From: Desulfobulbaceae bacterium
GTDB lineage: Bacteria > Desulfobacterota > Desulfobulbia > Desulfobulbales > Desulfocapsaceae
Length of the DNA: 64,000 nt
Reading direction: 5' to 3'
Assembly: GCA_024640625.1 (NCBI GenBank)
Contig: JAHEER010000010.1
Span: 1 to 64,000, forward strand
Under the pieces are notes generated by a model. That model did not search any database, was not told the origin of the DNA, and saw only the letters and a program-made list of their open reading frames with translations. The position numbers and the translations under genes were made by a program. This document shows positions 59,003 to 64,000 of the stretch, piece after piece (positions within the stretch are counted from its first letter, which is position 1; each line of letters opens with the position of its first letter).

Positions 59003-61273
59003 ATGAAGCATATAAAATATCTGGTTCTGCTTGGTATGTTTTTGTGTGGAGTTCCCCTGGTAAACGCTTACGCTGACGCGGCAGGTACACCGGGGTCGAT
59101 CGCTGAAACAGAACAGCGGCAGGCGATCCAGCTGATTCTTGATAACCTTGCCACCGACCCCGAGATTGACGCAGTCTTACAGAACAGACAGCAAATTAAA
59201 AATGATATAGCCGGCTACAATCAAAAAATCACCCAGATCCAAAAAGAAATTGGCCAGCTGGACCAGGCGCTTGCAGGTATAGGCGACAAGAACGGAGAAA
59301 AATCGGTTGTCAACCAGGCGCTTTCCGAACTGGTAGCCCTCAAGCAGCAGAAAGAGCTTGAACTTGTCGAATTACGGCTCTTGATGATGACTGCTGAAGA
59401 GGCACTCAAGCAGCTGAATCACTACATAGAGCGTCAGAAAACCAGAGAAACCTTCTTTCAGGAAAAACCTCTTTGGCGGATTTTAGCCGAAGCGCAGGCA
59501 GCACACTATGCTCCTGACCGTCAGACATACACCGCAGCGCCCAAAAGTCAGCAGACAGTTCTCTTTCTCATAGTCGTGACCTCACTGATTTTTGGACTTT
59601 CGTGCATGCCAAAGGTTCTGAATCTGATCAAGGCATACAGCAGCCCCTGCAATATGGTGCATATCTTTATGCTACTGATTACCCAGGCCAGGGTCATCAG
59701 CAAATTTTTCCTGGGATTTGTCATATTTTCGACCCTTTTCATCAGCCTCACATTCTTCATGTTTTCAGGCCACCCCCCTATTGTGATGGGCAGCTTGATA
59801 CTCTATTTTTACCTTGTCTTACGGCTTCTACTGCAAGCACTCATTTATCGTTTCAGATCTGCATCCGCAACTTCATCGAATCAACCTTTGAGCGGCGCAC
59901 AAGGCAACGTCAATCTCTACGCCTTCAGTCTGATTTCAGCAGTGGTAATTGTATTTTCCTCCGACTATAACATTTACCAAACCTCGACTGGCATTGCTGG
60001 TGCACTCAGCTCCCTGCTCTATTTCGCCTGGCTTCTCAGCCTGTTTATGTTCAGCCGATATTTCTGCTCCAGCGTTCAACCTGCGTTCTGGAGGTATGTA
60101 AAACTTCCGCTGCTGATAGCAGTATTGTTTCTGGCTGGACTTGAGTGTTTTGGTTTCCGCAACCTTACGGACTACGTCATTGTGACCACCGGTTATACAT
60201 TCAGCATCTTTGCGCTTGCCTTGATATTTTATGATTCCATTGACTTGCTGATGGAATCGTTTCGCGCCTCCAAGGATATGGTGGTGAACCGATTTTCCCT
60301 GACTCCGGTTGAGGAGAAGCGCCGAGTCAAAACTCACAAAATTCTTGGCATTGGCCTGAAGTTATACGTGGTGGTGAGCGCTATAATTCTCGTTTTGCAC
60401 CAGTGGAATATCACCGATACAGACAACGAAAAGCTCTTCAAATTTTTTCTTGAAGGTGCCGATTTCAGCGGCTTCATCATCTCTCCTGCCCGCATCACGC
60501 TGGCATTGCTGCTTTTTGTATTGAGCTGGCCGGCGATCGAATACTTCAAGCAATTCATCGATCGGAGTTGGCTGGCCTCGGCTGACATGACGAAAAGCGC
60601 ACGCGACACCTTTCTAACTGTTTCAGGTTATGTGGGTTATGCAGTCGTCATCCTCCTCACCCTTGGTGTCGCAGGTATAAAGCTGACCGGTCTTACCGTG
60701 ATTATTGGCGCCCTCTCGGTGGGTATCGGTTTTGGTTTGCAGAATGTCGTCAACAACTTCATTTCCGGTCTGATCCTGATGTTTGAACGGCCGATAAAAA
60801 AAGGTGATTGGATAGTTGTTGGCACGACCGAGGGGTATGTCAAAAAAATCAGTATCCGCTCGACCATTGTGCAGACCTTTGACCGCTCAGACGTCATTGT
60901 GCCAAACTCAGAGCTGATCGCCAACCAGGTTACCAATATGATGTTCGATGACCAGCGGGGCCGGCTGCGGGTATCAGTTGGGGTGGCATATGGAAGCAAT
61001 ACCGAACTCGTCAAGCGCCTGCTCCTTGAAGTTGCGCATTCCCACAATCAAGTGATAATGGATGGATCTACGCCGGAGCCGCGGGTTTATTTTCAGGCGT
61101 TCGGAGATAGTTCTCTCAATTTCGACTTACTCGTTCACCTCAAAGACGTAGACCTCAGAATAGTAGTTCGCAGTGAAATGCACATGGCAATTGATAAAAT
61201 TTTTCGTGAACATGACATCGTAATCCCGTTCCCGCAGCGCGACGTCCATATGAAGCACAACGGAGTTGCTTGA
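59003..61273 (+). CDS. Large mechanosensitive channel of the MscS family
   Basis: ATG 59003 is used because it begins a signal peptide (KHIKYLVLLGMFLCGVPLVNAYADA); a GTG at 58940 is also in frame. The 756-residue protein has a periplasmic coiled-coil (about 30-175), about ten hydrophobic segments (about 200-590), and an MscS core with the family signature TVIIGALSVGIGFGLQNVVNNFISGLILMFERPIKKGD (about 570-610), then the beta-domain and C-terminal cage. It resembles MscK/YbiO/YnaI-type channels that relieve osmotic pressure. It follows mgtE after 97 bp. Confidence 0.9.
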   Translation: MKHIKYLVLLGMFLCGVPLVNAYADAAGTPGSIAETEQRQAIQLILDNLATDPEIDAVLQNRQQIKNDIAGYNQKITQIQKEIGQLDQALAGIGDKNGEKSVVNQALSELVALKQQKELELVELRLLMMTAEEALKQLNHYIERQKTRETFFQEKPLWRILAEAQAAHYAPDRQTYTAAPKSQQTVLFLIVVTSLIFGLSCMPKVLNLIKAYSSPCNMVHIFMLLITQARVISKFFLGFVIFSTLFISLTFFMFSGHPPIVMGSLILYFYLVLRLLLQALIYRFRSASATSSNQPLSGAQGNVNLYAFSLISAVVIVFSSDYNIYQTSTGIAGALSSLLYFAWLLSLFMFSRYFCSSVQPAFWRYVKLPLLIAVLFLAGLECFGFRNLTDYVIVTTGYTFSIFALALIFYDSIDLLMESFRASKDMVVNRFSLTPVEEKRRVKTHKILGIGLKLYVVVSAIILVLHQWNITDTDNEKLFKFFLEGADFSGFIISPARITLALLLFVLSWPAIEYFKQFIDRSWLASADMTKSARDTFLTVSGYVGYAVVILLTLGVAGIKLTGLTVIIGALSVGIGFGLQNVVNNFISGLILMFERPIKKGDWIVVGTTEGYVKKISIRSTIVQTFDRSDVIVPNSELIANQVTNMMFDDQRGRLRVSVGVAYGSNTELVKRLLLEVAHSHNQVIMDGSTPEPRVYFQAFGDSSLNFDLLVHLKDVDLRIVVRSEMHMAIDKIFREHDIVIPFPQRDVHMKHNGVA

Positions 61274-61288
61274 TTAAAGGAGGTGGGT

Positions 61289-62263
61289 GTGAGTTTCGAA
61301 CAATCGTTTCAGATCATGTCACTGGATATGAAAGGCGGGGCAACAGAGATTGATCTTGCCGAGTCTGAACGCACAGCCGATTCAGGCACCGGACTCAGCT
61401 GGGTACATCTTAATTACAGCCAAAGCGCTGCTCACGAGTGGCTTCACACCCTGAGCTGGCTCGATCCGATTATCAGAACGAACCTGATCGATGATGACAC
61501 CAGACCGCGCAGTTTCACCCTAGCGGATGGGTTATTCCTGTCGCTGCGAGGGGTAAATTTGAATCCCGGGGCCGACCCCGAGGACATGATTGCAGTGAGG
61601 ATGTGGGCCAATAAACACTGCATTATCACCTCTAATAGAAGACGACTGCTCTCCCTCGAAGATATCAGAGCATCTCTTGATAGAGGCACCGGGCCCCGTT
61701 CAACTGCTTCATTTGTAACGCAACTCATAGAGAGAATTGCGCTGCGGGCCGAGACGGTCGTTGAACAGATCGAAAATGACTTCGAGGAAGTGGAGGAACG
61801 TCTCAGCACCGGTGACGATGCCGAGAGCCGGGCCCTCCTTGCCCAGATGCGGCGTCAGGCGATCAGGCTCAGGCGGTTCTTTTCCCCCCAGAGGACCGCA
61901 CTGGAGCATCTGCTCAACGATTCTCCCGGCTGGTTTGGCAAGCGAGACAAGATGCACATCAGAGAGAGCATCGACAAATTCAACCGCTACGTGGAAGAAC
62001 TTGATTCGTTGAGGGATAGGGCAATCGTTGCCCAGGAAGAATTTATAAGCAGGCTTTCCGAGACGCTGAACAAACGCATGTATACCTTGTCGCTGGTGGC
62101 AACGCTCTTTCTTCCGCTCGGCTTTCTCACCGGCCTGCTGGGGATCAACGTGGGAGGGATACCCGGGGCGCAAAGCCCCTATGGGTTTGCCGTCATCTGT
62201 ATTGGCATCATTACCGTCTCCGCCGGCATGATCGCCTTGCTCAAACTAAAAAAGTGGTTCTAG
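61289..62263 (+). CDS. zntB: CorA-type zinc transporter ZntB
   Basis: GTG 61289 is chosen because AAAGGAGG lies six bases upstream; GTG 61283 overlaps that Shine-Dalgarno sequence. The 324-residue protein has the CorA-like cytosolic funnel (RALLAQMRRQAIRLRRFFSPQRTALEHLL helix), then two C-terminal membrane helices around GLLGINVGGIPG, which is the ZntB form (GIN/GVN) of the pore motif. It moves Zn2+ across the inner membrane. It is 15 bp after the MscS gene and likely co-transcribed. Confidence 0.93.
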   Translation: MSFEQSFQIMSLDMKGGATEIDLAESERTADSGTGLSWVHLNYSQSAAHEWLHTLSWLDPIIRTNLIDDDTRPRSFTLADGLFLSLRGVNLNPGADPEDMIAVRMWANKHCIITSNRRRLLSLEDIRASLDRGTGPRSTASFVTQLIERIALRAETVVEQIENDFEEVEERLSTGDDAESRALLAQMRRQAIRLRRFFSPQRTALEHLLNDSPGWFGKRDKMHIRESIDKFNRYVEELDSLRDRAIVAQEEFISRLSETLNKRMYTLSLVATLFLPLGFLTGLLGINVGGIPGAQSPYGFAVICIGIITVSAGMIALLKLKKWF

Positions 62264-62316
62264 CGTATCGCCCAGAAGCCCAATTCCACAGCTCGTCTGT
62301 GTCGCCTTTAGAACCC

Positions 62317-62450
62317 AACAATTTGTTCATCTGGTACCGGTTCATCAAATTGTTATACACGGCCTGCAGATTTTTCTTGCAGTCCTGGAAAGAAGAATGT
62401 AAATACCGCCACCTCGATAGGGTACACCTCCAGGTACCCAATTCGATAGG
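62317..62450. repeat. Intergenic inverted and direct repeats before the UPF0316 gene
   Basis: AACAATTTG (62317-62325) and CAAATTGTT (62346-62354) are a perfect 9-bp inverted repeat. Further on, CGATAGG occurs at 62415-62421 and 62444-62450, framing an inverted repeat GGGTAC/GTACCC (62420-62425 and 62434-62439). AT-rich sequence follows up to the UPF0316 start, so this looks like a control region for that gene. Confidence 0.5.
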
Positions 62451-62518
62451 ATACTGAAATATATATATTATTTATAATTCTTTTCTGTAAAACAATTGTC
62501 CTTTTCACAGGTAGTAGA

Positions 62519-63097
62519 ATGGATGTTCTTGGACTGGTGCTGAGCACTGACTGGTTGTATGCGATCCTGGTTTTTTTCGCCCGCCTGACCGATGTGTCTC
62601 TCGGGACGCTGCGCACCATTGCAATCGTGCATGGACGAACCACCCTGGCCTTCTGGCTCGGCTTTTTTGAATCAGCCATCTGGCTGGCCGTCGTGTCCAC
62701 GATCGTGCAGACCGTAGCCCAGCAGCCGTTGCTCGGCATCGTCTATGCGTTTGGGTTTGCGAGCGGAAATCTCGTCGGCATCAAGATAGAAAAAGTGATT
62801 GCAATGGGACATCTGATACTAAGAATCATCAGCAGAGACAATTCTCATTCTATCGCTGGGAAGATTAGAGAAAATGGTTACCGAGTGACCACGTTCGCCG
62901 GTGAGGGCAGGAATGGCCCGGTGCAGGAACACTATGTCGTGTGCAGGAGAAGAGACTTGAAAAGTGTGCTGCAGACAGTCATAAAAATTGATCCGGAGGC
63001 GTTCTATGTGACTGAACAAGCCGGCTCAGTGAGCAATGTCTGCCGGCCGATCATGCAGCCGGTAACCGGTTGGAGGGCAGTTTTCAAGAAGAAATAG
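62519..63097 (+). CDS. UPF0316 (DUF5698/DUF2179) membrane protein
   Basis: The 192-residue protein has three N-terminal membrane segments (about 12-30, 44-65, 70-90) carrying the family mark [23 protein letters not shown], and a cytosolic domain of DUF2179 type ([44 protein letters not shown]). Function is not known; DUF2179 domains may bind nucleotides. Start ATG 62519 follows TAGTAGA without a strong Shine-Dalgarno sequence. Confidence 0.88.
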   Translation: MDVLGLVLSTDWLYAILVFFARLTDVSLGTLRTIAIVHGRTTLAFWLGFFESAIWLAVVSTIVQTVAQQPLLGIVYAFGFASGNLVGIKIEKVIAMGHLILRIISRDNSHSIAGKIRENGYRVTTFAGEGRNGPVQEHYVVCRRRDLKSVLQTVIKIDPEAFYVTEQAGSVSNVCRPIMQPVTGWRAVFKKK

Positions 63098-63188
63098 AAA
63101 AGCGCCCGACAGTGGCGAAATGTACAGGGATAGATACATTATCTAAAGAGCAGCAGCATTACTCCATTTATCCCCGGGAGGGAGTACA

Positions 63189-63761
63189 ATGATCCTGATA
63201 GTCGACAACCAAAGCAGTTTTATCAAGAAATTCAAGCGTCAATTTCTTTCCGAACAAGATTTTGATTATGTATTTTTCGATCATAACCAGCCGATTACCC
63301 TGTCCGTCAAGTCCCGGGTATCCGGCATCATTCTCTCCGGCGGCAGGGGCAATCCCTATGAGCCGCTCAACCTGACGACCAACTTCGTCGCCATCATGAA
63401 TTATAATGTCCCCATCATCGGTTTTTGCCTGGGACATGAAATCATCGCCGCCGCCTACCAGGGGCGTATAAAAAAACTCGACAAATATCATCAGAAAAAA
63501 GAGACCATCCGTCTGACGCAGGATGACCCGATTTTTGCTGGCTTAAACACCCAGGAGGTCAGCCTGGTCAAAAGGCACTCCTATCATGTCTCTGAACTGC
63601 CGGACGACTTTATCTCGATAGGCGAATCTGATACGACACCGAATGAAATCATTCGCCACAAAGATAAACCGATTTATGGTTTCCAGGCTCACCCTGAAGT
63701 TTCCGGCGGTCAGGGCTTACTGATGGTCAGGAACTTCCTGGGGATGTGCGGGGTTGTTTAA
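63189..63761 (+). CDS. Class I glutamine amidotransferase
   Basis: The 190-residue protein has the triad of class I amidotransferases: Cys in IIGFCLGHEII (nucleophile elbow), and His and Glu in GFQAHPEVSG. Oxyanion-loop GIILSGGRGNP is also present. It starts after GGGAGGG. Length and lack of other domains suit a stand-alone glutaminase subunit that supplies ammonia to a partner enzyme, or a gamma-glutamyl hydrolase. The ATP-grasp gene directly downstream is the likely partner. Confidence 0.87.
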   Translation: MILIVDNQSSFIKKFKRQFLSEQDFDYVFFDHNQPITLSVKSRVSGIILSGGRGNPYEPLNLTTNFVAIMNYNVPIIGFCLGHEIIAAAYQGRIKKLDKYHQKKETIRLTQDDPIFAGLNTQEVSLVKRHSYHVSELPDDFISIGESDTTPNEIIRHKDKPIYGFQAHPEVSGGQGLLMVRNFLGMCGVV

Positions 63762-63785
63762 CAACAGCATAAGATGGGTTAACAC

Positions 63786-64000
63786 ATGAAAGTTGCTATC
63801 ATCTACAACAAGGATCTTACCGGCGTCCTGAATAAATTCGGTATGCAGAATAAAGAGTTCTATTCCGAAAAAAACGTTCAGAGGGTGGCCAATTGCCTCG
63901 AGCTCGGTGGACACAACACCAGGGTCATAGACGGAAATATGTTCGTCATAGAGCGCCTCCAGCATTTCATGCCCAAAGCCATCGACGGGGACCAGATGGG
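63786..64000 (+). CDS. ATP-grasp ligase (D-Ala-D-Ala ligase-like), partial at window end
   Basis: Only the first 71 residues are present; the gene runs off the window. The start (ATG 63786, 22 bp after the amidotransferase) gives VAIIYNKDLTGVLN and a following helix-strand pattern (VQRVANCLELGGHNTRVIDGN) that matches the N-terminal domain of D-alanine-D-alanine ligase-like ATP-grasp enzymes. Such enzymes join a carboxylate to an amine with ATP. The reaction cannot be named from this fragment. Confidence 0.65.
   Translation, partial: MKVAIIYNKDLTGVLNKFGMQNKEFYSEKNVQRVANCLELGGHNTRVIDGNMFVIERLQHFMPKAIDGDQM

Noticed and set aside
1-64000. CRISPR arrays, insertion sequences, prophage genes and tRNA genes
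   Set aside because: No regular spacer repeats, transposase or phage structural genes were seen, and no sequence with a tRNA T-loop and acceptor pairing was recognised outside coding regions.

Overview
The window looks like a chromosomal segment of an anaerobic or facultatively anaerobic Gram-negative bacterium, most likely a Desulfobacterota member of the Desulfobulbales type. This is an inference from gene content: 2-oxoacid oxidoreductase subunits of the ferredoxin-dependent type, a giant BadF/HgdC-type dehydratase activase, a tripartite tricarboxylate (TTT) transporter, Lol-type envelope transport genes, an outer-membrane beta-barrel protein, and two genes that only make sense if UGA is read as selenocysteine. 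No phage, insertion sequence, CRISPR array or tRNA gene was seen.

Layout. 1-175: 5S rRNA and its terminator, the end of an rRNA operon. 0.3-8 kb: a sulfatase/LtaS-type membrane enzyme, a small unknown protein, a class III CoA-transferase, a response regulator with a Cys-pair tail, an archaeal-type Trm5-like methyltransferase, a PAS-SpoIIE phosphatase, and a DsbA/FrnE-like selenoprotein (Sec-Pro-Trp-Cys). 8-13.3 kb: a tightly overlapping leftward operon for a Lol-like ABC exporter (LolA-like protein, two FtsX-type permeases, ATPase, outer-membrane protein). 13.7-17.9 kb: pyrC, nfsA-like and a two-gene 2-oxoacid oxidoreductase whose beta and gamma parts are fused. 17.9-28.4 kb: dienelactone hydrolase, thyA, the giant activase, lhgO, a rhodanese-like selenoprotein with two UGA codons, a flavin-binding protein, thiD and a D-lyxose isomerase-like cupin.

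28.4-36.3 kb: a sugar-acid uptake and catabolism cluster with a GntR regulator, TctCBA-type transporter, TIM-barrel isomerase, DUF1537 four-carbon acid sugar kinase and a PanB-family enzyme. 36.4-45.2 kb: a second LolA-like protein, a lytic transglycosylase, ACT and monooxygenase-fold small proteins, a LivK-like lipoprotein coupled to a kinase-fold/DUF389 membrane protein, a helical periplasmic protein and a LysE exporter. 45.3-48.5 kb: a MoxR-type AAA ATPase with a von Willebrand A partner. 48.9-54.8 kb: purine salvage, made of apt plus a nucleoside ABC importer of the BMP type with its own phosphoribosyltransferase. 55.2-64 kb: a small HTH regulator, CBS and GYD proteins, then an ion-homeostasis group (MgtE, MscS, ZntB), a UPF0316 protein, and a glutamine amidotransferase followed by an ATP-grasp ligase cut by the window end.

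The two selenoproteins are the most striking content. In both, an in-frame TGA falls exactly where the family has its redox or catalytic cysteine, the family fold continues in the same frame, and a small hairpin follows the TGA. Simple ORF calling would truncate one at its C-terminus and the other at its N-terminus. The sugar-acid cluster, which pairs a DUF1537 kinase with a PanB-like enzyme instead of the usual aldolase, is the best candidate for an undescribed pathway.
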